The position numbers and the translations under genes were made by a program. From Flavobacterium algicola (GTDB lineage Bacteria > Bacteroidota > Bacteroidia > Flavobacteriales > Flavobacteriaceae): a stretch of 64,000 nucleotides of DNA. Shown piece after piece: positions 10,677 to 20,881 of the stretch (the first letter of the stretch is position 1; each line of letters begins with the position of its first letter). The stretch lies in assembly GCF_022399565.1 (NCBI RefSeq), contig NZ_JAJTUT010000003.1, positions 682,001 to 746,000 of the forward strand, in the 5' to 3' direction. The notes beneath the pieces were generated by a model that saw only the letters and a list, made by a program, of their open reading frames with translations, was not told the origin of the DNA and made no database searches.

Positions 10677-11980
10677 TGGCAGTATCAGTTACATCAGCAG
10701 AAGAAGTATCTTTTAAAGAGTTAAAAATTGCTATTTGGTTGTATTTTTTATTATGGATATTTGAAGGGGCTTTACGAAAGTGGATTTTGCCCAGTTTGGC
10801 TACACCACTTTTGATAGTTCGAGATCCAGTTGCCATCTATGCTATTATTAGAGCTATATACCTAGGAGTTAAATTTGTGAATGGTTATGTTATACTTGCA
10901 CTTTTAAGTACGATATTAAGTGTGGCAATTACGCTTACTTTTGGACATGGAAATCTTTTTGTAGCCTTGTATGGAGCACGTATAATGTTATTGCATTTTA
11001 CTTTAATATTTGTAATAGGAGCTGTCTTTACAAAGAATGATGTGATAAAATTGGGCCGACTACTTCTAGTTCTAAATATATTAATGACAATCGTTGTATA
11101 CCTTCAATTTTCAAGTCCTCAAACGGCCTTAATAAATGTAGGTATAGGTGGAGAAGGTAGTGCAGGTTTTTCGGGTGCAATGGGATACAGCAGACCACCA
11201 GGAACTTTTTCCTTCACATCAGGCCTGACGGTATTTTATGCATTTGTATCCGTTTTCGTATTTTACTTTTGGTTATCAAAAGAATCGGTTTCAAGACCGT
11301 TGCTAATAAGTAGTACAATAGCTTTAGTTATTGCTTTGCCTTTAACAATTAGTCGGGGTGCAGTCGTGGCAGTAGCTATCGTTGGTCTTTTTGCTATTAT
11401 TGCCTCAGTAACGAGTGCTAAGATGGTGCTGAAGTTAATTGGGATTAGTGTTATTCTTTGCATAACTATTATTGCCTTACAGCAATATTCGACTATATTT
11501 AGTATTGGAACAAGTGTTTTTATGGATCGTGTTGATACGGCTAATTCTCAATCAGCTGGTGGGGGGTTAACGGACTCAATATTTTTACGGATGGTAAATG
11601 ATTTCATAGGTCCTATAGTGGAATTACTGGATCAACCACTTTTTGCGGGAAATTTAGGGATGGGTACAAATGCAGGTGCGCAAATGCTCACAGGTAAGAC
11701 AACATACCTAATTTCAGAAAATGAATTTGGACGTTTAGGGGGTGAGCAAGGTATCATTTTAGGAGGTGTTTTGATTTTACTTCGCATTATTTTGGCATTT
11801 AGTATAGCGATACAAGCTTTTAAATTACCTAGAGAGCAAAAATTATTACCCTTTATTCTTTGCGGAACAGCCTGTGTTGCATTAGTTCAAGGCCAATGGG
11901 CGCAACCCACTGTATTAGGTTATGGTACATTAGTAACTGGTTTAGTGATGGTTTTTTTTAAGGATAAGAAATTTACATAG
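10676..11980 (+). CDS. O-antigen/capsule polymerase-like (Wzy) membrane protein
   Basis: 434 residues with about ten or more hydrophobic segments and a large loop between about residues 285 and 360 (rich in FAGNLGMGTNAG and SENEFGRLGGEQG). This layout is typical of Wzy polymerases and O-antigen ligases. It would join flipped repeat units at the periplasmic face of the inner membrane. It is the only polymerase candidate in the locus. The family is poorly conserved in sequence, so the call rests on topology, the loop and context between glycosyltransferase genes. Confidence 0.72.
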   Translation: MAVSVTSAEEVSFKELKIAIWLYFLLWIFEGALRKWILPSLATPLLIVRDPVAIYAIIRAIYLGVKFVNGYVILALLSTILSVAITLTFGHGNLFVALYGARIMLLHFTLIFVIGAVFTKNDVIKLGRLLLVLNILMTIVVYLQFSSPQTALINVGIGGEGSAGFSGAMGYSRPPGTFSFTSGLTVFYAFVSVFVFYFWLSKESVSRPLLISSTIALVIALPLTISRGAVVAVAIVGLFAIIASVTSAKMVLKLIGISVILCITIIALQQYSTIFSIGTSVFMDRVDTANSQSAGGGLTDSIFLRMVNDFIGPIVELLDQPLFAGNLGMGTNAGAQMLTGKTTYLISENEFGRLGGEQGIILGGVLILLRIILAFSIAIQAFKLPREQKLLPFILCGTACVALVQGQWAQPTVLGYGTLVTGLVMVFFKDKKFT

Positions 11981-12059
11981 ATTTAATAAAAAATCAGAAA
12001 TTAATGTACAGTAAATTTATGTTTTTCAAAAGTTATTAAAATTTGTAGTTGAAAATAAA

Positions 12060-13217
12060 ATGAATATAGTATTCTTTACACATCCTTCTTTTCTTTCACA
12101 TCAAAGTATGCCAAGGTATGCAAGCATGCTTAAAACTGGTATGGAGGCTCGAGGACATCAAGTTATATTTTGGAGTCCTGCTGAACGATTTTATAAATTA
12201 TCAAAAAGCAGTTCGATAAAAAAATGGCTGAGCTATGTTGATCAATACCTTATATTTCCCATTGAAGTAAGACTGAAACTACGAAAAGTAACTCCAAATA
12301 CTTTATTTGTATTTGCCGATCAAGCGCTTGGCCCTTGGGTACCTTTAGTCTCAAATAGAAAGCATATTGTTCATTGTCATGATTTTTTAGCTTTGAAATC
12401 TGCCTTAGGACAAATTCCTGAGAATCCAACTTCGGCAACCGGTAAATTATATCAAGACTACATTCGAAAAGGATTTTCAAAAGGAAAAAATTTTATTTCC
12501 ATCTCCCAAAAGACTGAGCAAGATTTAAAACAATTTCATCTTGGTAAAATTGAGTTTTCGCGTGTTTGTTACAACGGTTTAAGTAGAACTTTTAACTTAC
12601 TTGATACTTTGGAATCTAGAGCATTACTTAGTGTTAAATTAAGTATAGATACGGCAAAGGGCTATATCATGCACATAGGAGGGAATCAGTATTACAAAAA
12701 CCGAAAAGGAGTTATTGCTATCTATGATCAGTGGCGAATGAATAGTGTTCATACATTACCCTTATTGTTAATTGGAGAACGTCCTTCAACAGAACTAGAA
12801 ATCAAGCAGCAACAGTCAGTTTTTCAAGAAGATATACATTTTATCAGTAATTTAGAAGACAACTATATTAATATTGCTTATTCTGGTGCAAGTTGCTTGT
12901 TATTTCCCTCATTGGATGAGGGATTTGGCTGGCCTATAATTGAAGCAATGGCTTCAGGAACACCAGTTATTACAGTAAATAAAGCTCCAATGAATGAGGT
13001 AGGAGGTGCCGTAGCAAATTATATTGAACCAATACCATCAAGTCTGGAGCGTATGCAAGCTTGGGCTACAGACTCCGCTACAGTTGTTGAAGCACTAATC
13101 AATCAATCTGAGGAGAATCGTATAAAAATGATTGAAAAAGGTGTTCAAAACATACAGCAGTTCACTATGGATTATGCTTTGGATCGTATTGAAGAAGTCT
13201 ACATAGAACTGCAATAG
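12060..13217 (+). CDS. Glycosyltransferase family 4
   Basis: 385 residues. It starts with the GT-B strand NIVFFTHPSFLSHQSMPRY. The donor domain has MHIGGNQYYKNRKGV, then FPSLDEGFGWPIIEAMASG with the E-x7-E motif, followed by a VNKAPMNEVGG loop common in mannosyl- and related transferases. No membrane segments are seen. A 79-base AT-rich gap separates it from the polymerase gene. The sugar specificity is not determinable here. Confidence 0.86.
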   Translation: MNIVFFTHPSFLSHQSMPRYASMLKTGMEARGHQVIFWSPAERFYKLSKSSSIKKWLSYVDQYLIFPIEVRLKLRKVTPNTLFVFADQALGPWVPLVSNRKHIVHCHDFLALKSALGQIPENPTSATGKLYQDYIRKGFSKGKNFISISQKTEQDLKQFHLGKIEFSRVCYNGLSRTFNLLDTLESRALLSVKLSIDTAKGYIMHIGGNQYYKNRKGVIAIYDQWRMNSVHTLPLLLIGERPSTELEIKQQQSVFQEDIHFISNLEDNYINIAYSGASCLLFPSLDEGFGWPIIEAMASGTPVITVNKAPMNEVGGAVANYIEPIPSSLERMQAWATDSATVVEALINQSEENRIKMIEKGVQNIQQFTMDYALDRIEEVYIELQ

Positions 13218-13286
13218 AGAATGAGTAAAAATGCTTGCTTACAGGCAGCAATACAATAATCAAGCTAATTAGACTTAAATAAAAAT

Positions 13287-14360
13287 ATGAAAGTAATCCA
13301 TTTTATTGCAGGTATTGATACAACAGGTGGCGGTACTACTGAATTCATGCGATTGTTATCGAATGCACTAAAAGGGGAGATTGAATTAATTATTGCTACA
13401 GGGGCATCACCGAATCCTATAAAATTGGACGATATAAAAGTATCTTTTTTTAAATTTGGTTTAAAACAATTGCCTTTTTTAAATAAACAGTTTACTGCTT
13501 TTATCCAACAGGAAAAGCCAGATCTTGTGCATATTAATGGCATATGGAGTCCTGAGAATTCAATTTTTCAGGCAGCTGCACAAAAGTTGGGTATTAAGGT
13601 GATTCTTTCGCCACATGGAATGTTAGAACCTTGGATTATGAACAATAATCCTTGGAAAAAGAAAGTAGCTATGGTTTTGTACCAAAGAAAAGCGATTCGA
13701 AATGCCGATTATTTGCATGCCACTGCTGCAATGGAGGAAAAGAGTATCAGAGGGCTAGGATTTATTAACCCTTTAGTAACTATTCCTAATTTTATAGATG
13801 CATCTGAAATAAAGGAAGTAAAAGTAAAGTATGGATCTAAAAAAATAATTTTTATATCCCGTATTCACCCTAAAAAAGGAATTGAATTACTGCTTGAAGC
13901 TTGGAGCACTTTAGATACTTTAGGTTGGAGTTTAGAAATTGCTGGTAATGGTGATCAATCCTATATAGACGATTTAAAAAAGTATTTAATTGATTTGGAT
14001 AATGTCCATTTTGTCGGTCCACAGTACGGTGAAAAAAAATGGGAATTTATCAAGTCAGCTGATGTAATGGTACTGCCGACGCATAGCGAGAATTTTGGTA
14101 TTGTGGTTGCAGAGTCTTTGGCTGTAGGAATACCTGTTCTTACTACAAAAGGAACACCGTGGGAAGATTTGGAAAAAAATAACTGCGGATGGTGGATTGA
14201 ACTTTCAGTAGCAAACCTAAATAAAACATTGTTTGAAATAATAAATACTGAACCAAATATTTTGATGGAAAAAGGACGTAATGGAAGAAAACTTATAGCT
14301 GAAAAATATGATGTATCAGTTGTTGGTAGAGATTTGATTCAATTATACAATTCAATTTAA
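13287..14360 (+). CDS. Glycosyltransferase family 4
   Basis: 357 residues. The acceptor domain has the early glycine-rich loop GIDTTGGGTTEFM and the motif HINGIWSPEN, followed by LSPHGMLEPW, both typical of EPS-type GT4 enzymes. The donor domain shows ISRIHPKKGIELL and LPTHSENFGIVVAESLAVG, with the E-x7-E pair. It is followed four bases later by another GT4 gene. This pair probably adds successive sugars to the repeat unit. Confidence 0.87.
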   Translation: MKVIHFIAGIDTTGGGTTEFMRLLSNALKGEIELIIATGASPNPIKLDDIKVSFFKFGLKQLPFLNKQFTAFIQQEKPDLVHINGIWSPENSIFQAAAQKLGIKVILSPHGMLEPWIMNNNPWKKKVAMVLYQRKAIRNADYLHATAAMEEKSIRGLGFINPLVTIPNFIDASEIKEVKVKYGSKKIIFISRIHPKKGIELLLEAWSTLDTLGWSLEIAGNGDQSYIDDLKKYLIDLDNVHFVGPQYGEKKWEFIKSADVMVLPTHSENFGIVVAESLAVGIPVLTTKGTPWEDLEKNNCGWWIELSVANLNKTLFEIINTEPNILMEKGRNGRKLIAEKYDVSVVGRDLIQLYNSI

Positions 14361-14364
14361 AGCG

Positions 14365-15477
14365 ATGAAAATAACTATTGTACAAGGAGCTTTCTTTCCT
14401 ATACCTCCCTTATTAGGAGGAGCTGTCGAAAAAATGTGGTTTAGTTTAGCACAAGAGTTTAATGCTGAAGGTCATGAGGTGTACTATATTTCAAAATCTT
14501 ACAAAGGTTTGTCTAATGAAGATTATACTCAAGGAATTCATCATAAAAGAGTTAAGGGATACAAGGCACCAAAGTCTGGAATTTTACTTAAATTATTAGA
14601 TCTATTTTATACTTTTCGGGCAGTTAGGCAAATCTCTAGTGATACAGATATAATTGTAAGCAATACATTTTGGCTTCCAATTTTATTATCTTCACAGCAA
14701 AAAAAGAAATGTTTGATTGATGTCGCTCGAATTCCAAAAGGACAAATGAAATATTATACTGGGAATGGTCGCCTGAGAGCAAACTCGACTCCTGTTGCTA
14801 AAGCTATAAAGGATGAAATCAAAAAGAAGTATTTTGATAAAGTAATTATAATTCCCAATACTTTACCTTTTAAAAATGATAAAGGTGTTGATTTTAATAG
14901 AAAGGAAAAAATTATTCTATACACTGGCAGAATACATCCAGAAAAGGGACTTGATATTTTAATTGATGCATTTAGCAAGTGCAAAGATCTGGGCTGGCAA
15001 TTGCAGATTGTAGGTCCATATTCAACAGAAACAGGTGGAGGAGGTGTTTCCTATTTAAATATGCTTAAAGGCAAAGCAAATCGTAAAAATGTAATTTTTA
15101 AAGAGCCAATATTTGATATTGCTGAGCTAGGCGAAATATATGCTAGAGCTTCAATTTTTGTCTATCCGTCTGTAGCTGAGTTAGGCGAAACATTTGGAGT
15201 CTCACCGTTAGAGGCAATGAGCTGGGGTTGTGCCACTGTAGTTTCAAAATTAGAGTGTTTCAAGGATTTTTTAATAAATAATGAAAATGGTTTATGCTTT
15301 GATCACCGTTCTGAAAATAGAGTAGAGATTTTAACCGGTCTTCTAAATAGTTTGATGGAAAACGAATTACAATTAAAAACAATAGCAAATAGAGGATTAA
15401 CTGTTAATGAAACCCATTCGAATGAAAAATTAGCAAAAGAATTTTTGAATGAATTTGATAAAATGAAAAATCAATAA
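14365..15477 (+). CDS. Glycosyltransferase family 4
   Basis: 370 residues. The N-terminal loop PIPPLLGGAVEKMW is characteristic of GT4 enzymes with a glycine-rich acceptor loop. The donor domain has YTGRIHPEKGLDILI and YPSVAELGETFGVSPLEAMSWG, a slightly altered EGFG motif that keeps the nucleotide-binding glutamate. It lies between another GT4 gene (4-base gap) and a WcaF-like acetyltransferase (5-base gap), so it is clearly inside one operon. Confidence 0.86.
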   Translation: MKITIVQGAFFPIPPLLGGAVEKMWFSLAQEFNAEGHEVYYISKSYKGLSNEDYTQGIHHKRVKGYKAPKSGILLKLLDLFYTFRAVRQISSDTDIIVSNTFWLPILLSSQQKKKCLIDVARIPKGQMKYYTGNGRLRANSTPVAKAIKDEIKKKYFDKVIIIPNTLPFKNDKGVDFNRKEKIILYTGRIHPEKGLDILIDAFSKCKDLGWQLQIVGPYSTETGGGGVSYLNMLKGKANRKNVIFKEPIFDIAELGEIYARASIFVYPSVAELGETFGVSPLEAMSWGCATVVSKLECFKDFLINNENGLCFDHRSENRVEILTGLLNSLMENELQLKTIANRGLTVNETHSNEKLAKEFLNEFDKMKNQ

Positions 15478-15482
15478 TTGTA

Positions 15483-16034
15483 ATGGAAGAGAAATATGTA
15501 CAAGTTACAGCCTATAGTTCTCCTTGGTCGATTTCCCAACGTATAAAAATGTTGATTTGGGAATATATATGGATGCTACTTTGTAGCTGGACGCCAAAAC
15601 CTGCGAATGCTTGGCGTCTCTTTTGGCTCAAATTATTTGGTTGTATTATCTACGGAAAACCATTTGTACACCAGAGAGCCCGGATACAGATTCCATGGAA
15701 TTTAATTCTGCACGATCGCGCCTGTCTAGGTGACCGTACAAATGCTTATACGCTAGGAGTCATAGAAATTTTTGAAGGAGCAACAATAGGCCAGGAAGTA
15801 TATCTATGTACAGGAACACATGACTTTAGTAGTCCGGCATTAAATTTAATTACAAGTAAGGTTACCATTGAAAGAAATGTATTCATAGGAGCACGTGCCT
15901 TTATTATGCCAGGAGTTACTATTGCAGAAAATGCAATTGTTGGGGCGTGTAGTGTAGTTACCAAAAATGTTGAAAAAAATGCAGTTGTTGGAGGTAATCC
16001 AGCTAAATTTTTAAAAAATAGAACCATTGATTAA
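15483..16034 (+). CDS. Putative colanic acid-type acetyltransferase (WcaF-like)
   Basis: 183 residues. The N-terminus, with PWSISQRIKMLIWEYIWMLL and a following GxPxV-type segment (YGKPFVHQRARIQIPWNL), matches the layout of WcaF acetyltransferases. Hexapeptide turns follow (LGDRTNAYT, IGQEVYLCTGTHDFSSP with the loop histidine), and the end is a closing coil with GGNPAKFLKNR. It probably acetylates a sugar of the exopolysaccharide. It overlaps the next gene by eight bases. Confidence 0.82.
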   Translation: MEEKYVQVTAYSSPWSISQRIKMLIWEYIWMLLCSWTPKPANAWRLFWLKLFGCIIYGKPFVHQRARIQIPWNLILHDRACLGDRTNAYTLGVIEIFEGATIGQEVYLCTGTHDFSSPALNLITSKVTIERNVFIGARAFIMPGVTIAENAIVGACSVVTKNVEKNAVVGGNPAKFLKNRTID

Positions 16035-16845
16035 GATACCAGTAACTGTAATTGTGTCGGTAAAAAACGAAGAGTTAAATTTACCATCTTGTTTGGATAA
16101 ATTAGTCCGTTTTGATCAAATAATTGTTGTAGATTCCGGCAGTACCGATAAAACTAAAGATATTGCTATCTCAAAAGGAGCAGAGGTCTTACAATTTGAG
16201 TGGAATGGAAGGTTTCCTAAAAAACGCAATTGGGCTTTGCAAAACGCAACAATCAAATACGACTGGGTGCTCTTTCTAGATGCAGACGAATTTGTGACCG
16301 ATGCATTTGTAGATGAAATTGCTCTAAAAACTCTAGACCCAAGTTTTAATGGATATACTATCCAATTTGAAAATTTCTTCATGGGAAAACAATTGCGCTA
16401 TGGTTACGGCTTTAAAAAATCAGCCTTATTCAAAAGGAGCAAAGGTGCGTATGAAAAGATTGATGAAGATTTGTGGAGTCATCTAGACATGGAGGTACAC
16501 GAACATCCAATCATCGAAGGGAATGTGGGAGTAATTGAGGCAAAAGTAGCGCATAAAGATTTTAAAGATCTTGACCACTATATTGCTAAACATAATGCCT
16601 ATTCGAGTTGGGAAGCACAACGTTTTTTACAATTAAAATCAGGCAGCAACCAGCAACTTTCTTTTAATCAAAAAATTAAATACGGCCTATTAACCACTGG
16701 ATTGCTACCTGCTGTCTACTTTTTAGGCGCTTACTTCTTGAAATTGGGATTTTTAGATGGGAGGGAAGGCTTTTATTTGGCGCGATTTAAATCCCATTAC
16801 TTTTTTCAAATTCAGACTAAAGTAGCATTATTAAAAAGGAAATAA
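16027..16845 (+). CDS. Glycosyltransferase family 2 (WaaE/KdtX-like)
   Basis: 272 residues from a TTG start that overlaps the upstream gene by eight bases. The start fits because the family begins directly with the PVTVIVSVKNEE strand. The nucleotide-binding VDSGSTDKT and the metal-binding LFLDADEFVT are clear. The C-terminal half has a membrane-associated hydrophobic stretch (TTGLLPAVYFLGAYFL). This arrangement is seen in LPS-type GT2 enzymes related to WaaE/KdtX. Acceptor and sugar are not determinable. Confidence 0.84.
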   Translation: MIKIPVTVIVSVKNEELNLPSCLDKLVRFDQIIVVDSGSTDKTKDIAISKGAEVLQFEWNGRFPKKRNWALQNATIKYDWVLFLDADEFVTDAFVDEIALKTLDPSFNGYTIQFENFFMGKQLRYGYGFKKSALFKRSKGAYEKIDEDLWSHLDMEVHEHPIIEGNVGVIEAKVAHKDFKDLDHYIAKHNAYSSWEAQRFLQLKSGSNQQLSFNQKIKYGLLTTGLLPAVYFLGAYFLKLGFLDGREGFYLARFKSHYFFQIQTKVALLKRK

Positions 16846-16846
16846 T

Positions 16847-17809
16847 ATGGAAACAACAGTTATAATAGGGGTATATAATAATATAGATTATGTAGTTGAA
16901 ACTATTGATTCTGTTAAATTGCAATCTTATGCTGATTGGCATTGTATAATAATTGACAATGATAGTCCTGACAATAGTTATGATTTAATTAAAGAAGTTG
17001 TAGATGGGGATAGTAGATTTAGTTATTTTAAGAAGAAAAATGAGGGCCCATCTGCATGTAGAAATTTTGGTATTTCAAAAATTGTAGACAGTCCTAAATA
17101 TATACACTTTCTAGATGGAGACGATTTATTAGATGTTAATTTTTTGCAGATAATGTGTTCATATCTTGAAAATAATCTAGATGTCGGTTTAGTTGGGTGT
17201 CAATTTAACAGTATAGATGTAAAGTCTAATTTTTTACAAAAAGAATTTCGATCTCGCATTGCAAAAAATTGGTTAGGATTGCCGAAGTCGTTAAAATCAA
17301 CTGAGTATAATACACCATTTATTTCTTTTTTTAGCGCAACAGGAATGGGGCCCTTCGCTGTATTTAGAGCTGATGTTTTTATGAAAACAACGGGGTATGA
17401 ATTTGATTTTTGGTCTCATGAAGACGCTGATATTTTTTGCCAAATGGCATTGTTGGCAAAAATACATTACATTCCTTATCATTTATACAATAAGAGAATT
17501 CATTCACATAATCTAACATCTTCTTCGATGAAAAATTATGTTCAGTTTAGGGAGAAATGGGATGTATATTTTTCTTCTGAAATTGTGTTGAATAACAAAA
17601 TCGAAGAAGCGGTAAAGTATTATTATTGCATTCATGCTCCCATTAGAGATTTAAAGGTGGCTTTAATTACATTTAAAATTTTATTGAAGAACGGACGAGA
17701 CGATGGTCAAATCAAGTGGATGAGCGAATTGTTGAAATCTTGCGTAAATAATTTAATTTTTAGGCGCAATTACAAAGAAATAATAAAAAGAAGAAGACTA
17801 GCAGTATAA
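16847..17809 (+). CDS. Glycosyltransferase family 2
   Basis: 320 residues. GT-A features are an initial TTVIIGVYNNIDYV strand, IIDNDSPDNS, ACRNFGI and the metal-binding FLDGDDLLD around residue 90. It starts one base after the previous stop. The gene is more AT-rich than the two nucleotide-sugar genes near the ends of the locus. It is followed after 25 bases by uxs, whose UDP-xylose could serve as donor for any of the glycosyltransferases here. Confidence 0.85.
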   Translation: METTVIIGVYNNIDYVVETIDSVKLQSYADWHCIIIDNDSPDNSYDLIKEVVDGDSRFSYFKKKNEGPSACRNFGISKIVDSPKYIHFLDGDDLLDVNFLQIMCSYLENNLDVGLVGCQFNSIDVKSNFLQKEFRSRIAKNWLGLPKSLKSTEYNTPFISFFSATGMGPFAVFRADVFMKTTGYEFDFWSHEDADIFCQMALLAKIHYIPYHLYNKRIHSHNLTSSSMKNYVQFREKWDVYFSSEIVLNNKIEEAVKYYYCIHAPIRDLKVALITFKILLKNGRDDGQIKWMSELLKSCVNNLIFRRNYKEIIKRRRLAV

Positions 17810-17834
17810 ATAATTATAGTTTTAAAAAATAAAC

Positions 17835-18776
17835 ATGAAAAAAATATTAGTAACAGGAGGAGCGGGTTTCGTTGGATCACATTTGTGTAAACGTTTGTTA
17901 AAAGAAGGAAACGAAATCATTTGCTTGGACAATTATTTTACAGGAGCTAAATCAAATATTATTGAATTGTTGGACCATCCCTATTTTGAGATGGTACGTC
18001 ATGATATCACAGAGCCTTTCTATGCAGAGGTAGACGAAATTTACAACTTAGCTTGTCCAGCTTCACCAGTGCACTACCAATACAACCCAATTAAAACGAT
18101 CAAGACTTCGGTAATGGGAGCGATCAATGTATTGGGATTGGCAAAGAGAGTAAAAGCAAAGGTACTACAAGCGAGTACAAGTGAGGTATACGGGGATCCG
18201 TTGGTACACCCACAGCCGGAAAGCTATTGGGGGCATGTAAACCCAATTGGAATCCGTTCATGCTATGATGAAGGAAAGCGTTGCGCAGAGACTTTGTTCA
18301 TGGACTACCACAATCAAAATGATGTAGCAATAAAAATTATTAGAATATTCAATACTTACGGGCCAAACATGAATCCTGCGGATGGTAGAGTAGTATCTAA
18401 CTTTATCGTACAAGCCTTAAAAGGGAAAGACATTACTATTTTTGGTGATGGGCTACAAACCCGATCATTTCAATATGTAGATGACTTAGTAGAGGGAATG
18501 ATTCGTATGATGGCATCAGAGCCTGCATTTTTAGGCCCAGTAAATCTGGGTAATCCTAATGAATTCACGATGTTGGAACTAGCACAAGCAATTATTGAAT
18601 TGACTGGTTCTAAGTCGAAAATCATTCATATGGACTTACCACAAGATGATCCTAAACAAAGGCAACCAGATATTACCTTAGCAAAAGCCAAGTTGGAAGG
18701 TTGGGAACCAAAAATTCAATTGCGAGAAGGGTTAACAACAACAATTAACTATTTTGAAAAACTTTTAATTAAATAA
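17835..18776 (+). CDS. uxs: UDP-glucuronate decarboxylase (UDP-xylose synthase)
   Basis: 313 residues, an extended short-chain dehydrogenase. The NAD-binding motif is G8-x2-G11-x2-G14 ([11 protein letters not shown]), and the catalytic pair is Y144-x3-K148 in SCYDEGKR. The [12 protein letters not shown] and [15 protein letters not shown] motifs are diagnostic of UDP-glucuronate decarboxylases. It turns UDP-glucuronate, made by the ugd product, into UDP-xylose, so the polymer probably contains xylose or a derivative. Base composition is closer to gmd than to the AT-rich genes in between. Confidence 0.95.
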   Translation: MKKILVTGGAGFVGSHLCKRLLKEGNEIICLDNYFTGAKSNIIELLDHPYFEMVRHDITEPFYAEVDEIYNLACPASPVHYQYNPIKTIKTSVMGAINVLGLAKRVKAKVLQASTSEVYGDPLVHPQPESYWGHVNPIGIRSCYDEGKRCAETLFMDYHNQNDVAIKIIRIFNTYGPNMNPADGRVVSNFIVQALKGKDITIFGDGLQTRSFQYVDDLVEGMIRMMASEPAFLGPVNLGNPNEFTMLELAQAIIELTGSKSKIIHMDLPQDDPKQRQPDITLAKAKLEGWEPKIQLREGLTTTINYFEKLLIK

Positions 18777-18855
18777 TTAAAGAGATCAGATAACCTTGTC
18801 ATTTTGGTGATTACTCATAATAATTTTTCCCCAAACTTAAAAGCAGTTAAAAACC

Positions 18856-19848
18856 ATGTCAAATACGATAAATAAAAACAGGAACTATTCAATTGATGTT
18901 TTCCGCGTAATTGCGATGTTCGGAGTTGTAGCTATTCATGTCCAAAATGGAAGTAAAGAAGCACAACTTATTGGAGATTTTTTCTCTCCATTAGCAGTTC
19001 CGTTTTTCTATATGATATCGCTATTCTATTTCATAATTGGTTTAAAAAGAAGCTCTAAAATTGAATTTAATGCAATAGTAAAAAAAACTTTTTACAGGCT
19101 TATTTTACCGTATTTGGTTTGGTCTTTGCTTTATATTGCATTACTTTCAGTTAAGGAAATTATATCTACTGGTCATTCGGAACTGATTTTTTGGCGATCT
19201 CTTTTGTTTGGGGAAAGTGCTGTTCAATTGTACTTTGTTCCCTATTTAGTTTGTATGCAATTTATTATTTTAGGGATTTATTTGTTGATAAAAGGAAAAG
19301 TGTATGATAAGGTAAAAAGTATTATTTTATTGTCTTTAATTGGTTTTTTTATATACAGTAGTTTAAGATTTAATTGTTTTGGAAACTCGATAGGCTTTTC
19401 AATTGTTGGTATTCCATTATTTGTTTTTTTTGCATATCTAAGTACTTTTATTGTACCATCTTCTCGAAATTTTAGTTTAGCTGTAAGTGGAGCAGTTATT
19501 TTGCTATTAGTTTTTTTATTCGATAAGAGTGGTTATATTTTAACAATTTTAAATTACTCATTGACAAGTCCATTAATTGCACTTGGTCTATTATTATTAT
19601 CATTAGGTATGTTTGATTTGATAAAGTTCCCTTTATTCCTGACATCAAGTACGTATGGTATTTACTTATGCCATATTTTGTTTCTTGAAGGATTTGAATT
19701 CTTACTAAAATTAATTCATATAGAATTAAATTATTATTTTATAGATAAATTAGAATTTACATGTATTGTCTTCATATGTTCCTTAGTTTTTGTTTTGCTA
19801 GTGCGTAAAAATAAAATATTAAAGCTATTCGTTCTTGGTGAAAGGTAG
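18856..19848 (+). CDS. Membrane acyltransferase, acyltransferase-3 family
   Basis: 330 residues with about ten hydrophobic segments. The N-terminal signature NYSIDVFRVIAMFGVVAIHV contains the R and H residues conserved in acyltransferase-3 (OafA-like) proteins. These move acyl groups, usually acetyl, across the membrane onto surface polysaccharides. It is preceded by about 80 bases without a gene and followed by a 215-base gap in which I recognise nothing. It probably decorates the exported polymer. Confidence 0.82.
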   Translation: MSNTINKNRNYSIDVFRVIAMFGVVAIHVQNGSKEAQLIGDFFSPLAVPFFYMISLFYFIIGLKRSSKIEFNAIVKKTFYRLILPYLVWSLLYIALLSVKEIISTGHSELIFWRSLLFGESAVQLYFVPYLVCMQFIILGIYLLIKGKVYDKVKSIILLSLIGFFIYSSLRFNCFGNSIGFSIVGIPLFVFFAYLSTFIVPSSRNFSLAVSGAVILLLVFLFDKSGYILTILNYSLTSPLIALGLLLLSLGMFDLIKFPLFLTSSTYGIYLCHILFLEGFEFLLKLIHIELNYYFIDKLEFTCIVFICSLVFVLLVRKNKILKLFVLGER

Positions 19849-20063
19849 ATCGATCAATATAATAGTTCAATACTAATACACAAAATGTATGTTTATAGAT
19901 ACTTAATTTAACATTCAAGTTATTTAAAACATGCAAAACAAGCCGTTCATCGAGAATTGGCGTTCTATAAGGAAATAGTATGTTTTTATTAAAAGTTTTT
20001 GTTTCTTTTGCGGAGAATTCATCATGAAGTAAGTTGAAAAAATAATTCAAATAACAGGTATAC

Positions 20064-20810
20064 ATGCGAATAAGTGTCATTACAGTTTGTTACAATCGGA
20101 AAGCAACAATGGCAAAAGCCATTCAGAGTGTGCTTGACCAGGATTACGGAAACATTGAATACATTGTGATAGATGGCAATTCGACTGACGGCACCCAAGA
20201 AGTAATCCGTTCTTTTGTGAGTCAGATTACTACCTATGTGTCCGAACCAGACAAAGGGATGTACGATGCCATCAATAAAGGAATCGCTTTGGCGACTGGT
20301 GATGCAATTGGATTAATGCATTCTGATGATGAATTTTATGACTGCACTGCTATTAGTAAGATTGTAGCACAATTTGAAAAAGACATTACTATTGAAGGGG
20401 TATATGGTGATGGAGTTTATGTATCAAATGATGCAGAAGAACGTTTAATAAGAAATCGTATTGGTGGAGACTTCAGTATTGAGAGAGTGAAAGCAGGTTG
20501 GTTGCCTTTGCATCCAACTGTCTACTTAAAAAAAGCGATTATCGATAAGTATGGTTTGTACGATTTAAATTTCAAAATAGCCTCTGATACTGAATTTTTA
20601 CTTCGTTACTTGTATAAGTATAAAATTAAAATGAGTTATGTAAATGCGTATATAGTGAAAATGCGCATGGGAGGGATGAGTACAAATGCTAAGCGTGCTG
20701 TTGAAGTATTAAAAGAAGATTATCAAATCTACAAATACCATGGATTATCAGCATTGCGTGTCGTGTTCCTTAAGAAAACTATCGCTTTAAAACAATACAT
20801 AACACGCTAA
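20064..20810 (+). CDS. Glycosyltransferase family 2 (WcaA-like)
   Basis: 248 residues. The GT-A motifs are very regular: ISVITVCYNRKATM at the start, VIDGNSTDGTQEV, EPDKGMYDAINKGI, and the metal-binding LMHSDDEFYD. This pattern is common in colanic-acid and capsule loci. No membrane segments are visible. It lies just upstream of the export genes wza and wzc. Donor and acceptor are unknown. Confidence 0.88.
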   Translation: MRISVITVCYNRKATMAKAIQSVLDQDYGNIEYIVIDGNSTDGTQEVIRSFVSQITTYVSEPDKGMYDAINKGIALATGDAIGLMHSDDEFYDCTAISKIVAQFEKDITIEGVYGDGVYVSNDAEERLIRNRIGGDFSIERVKAGWLPLHPTVYLKKAIIDKYGLYDLNFKIASDTEFLLRYLYKYKIKMSYVNAYIVKMRMGGMSTNAKRAVEVLKEDYQIYKYHGLSALRVVFLKKTIALKQYITR

Positions 20811-20881
20811 AAGAGATAGACTGAAATAATTTCTTTAAAATATAAACCATATCAAATATTAAAATATAAATATCCCACATC

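Noticed and set aside
19849..20063. Remnant of a further glycosyltransferase gene
   Set aside because: Short open stretches are present, but none shows a family motif and all frames are broken.
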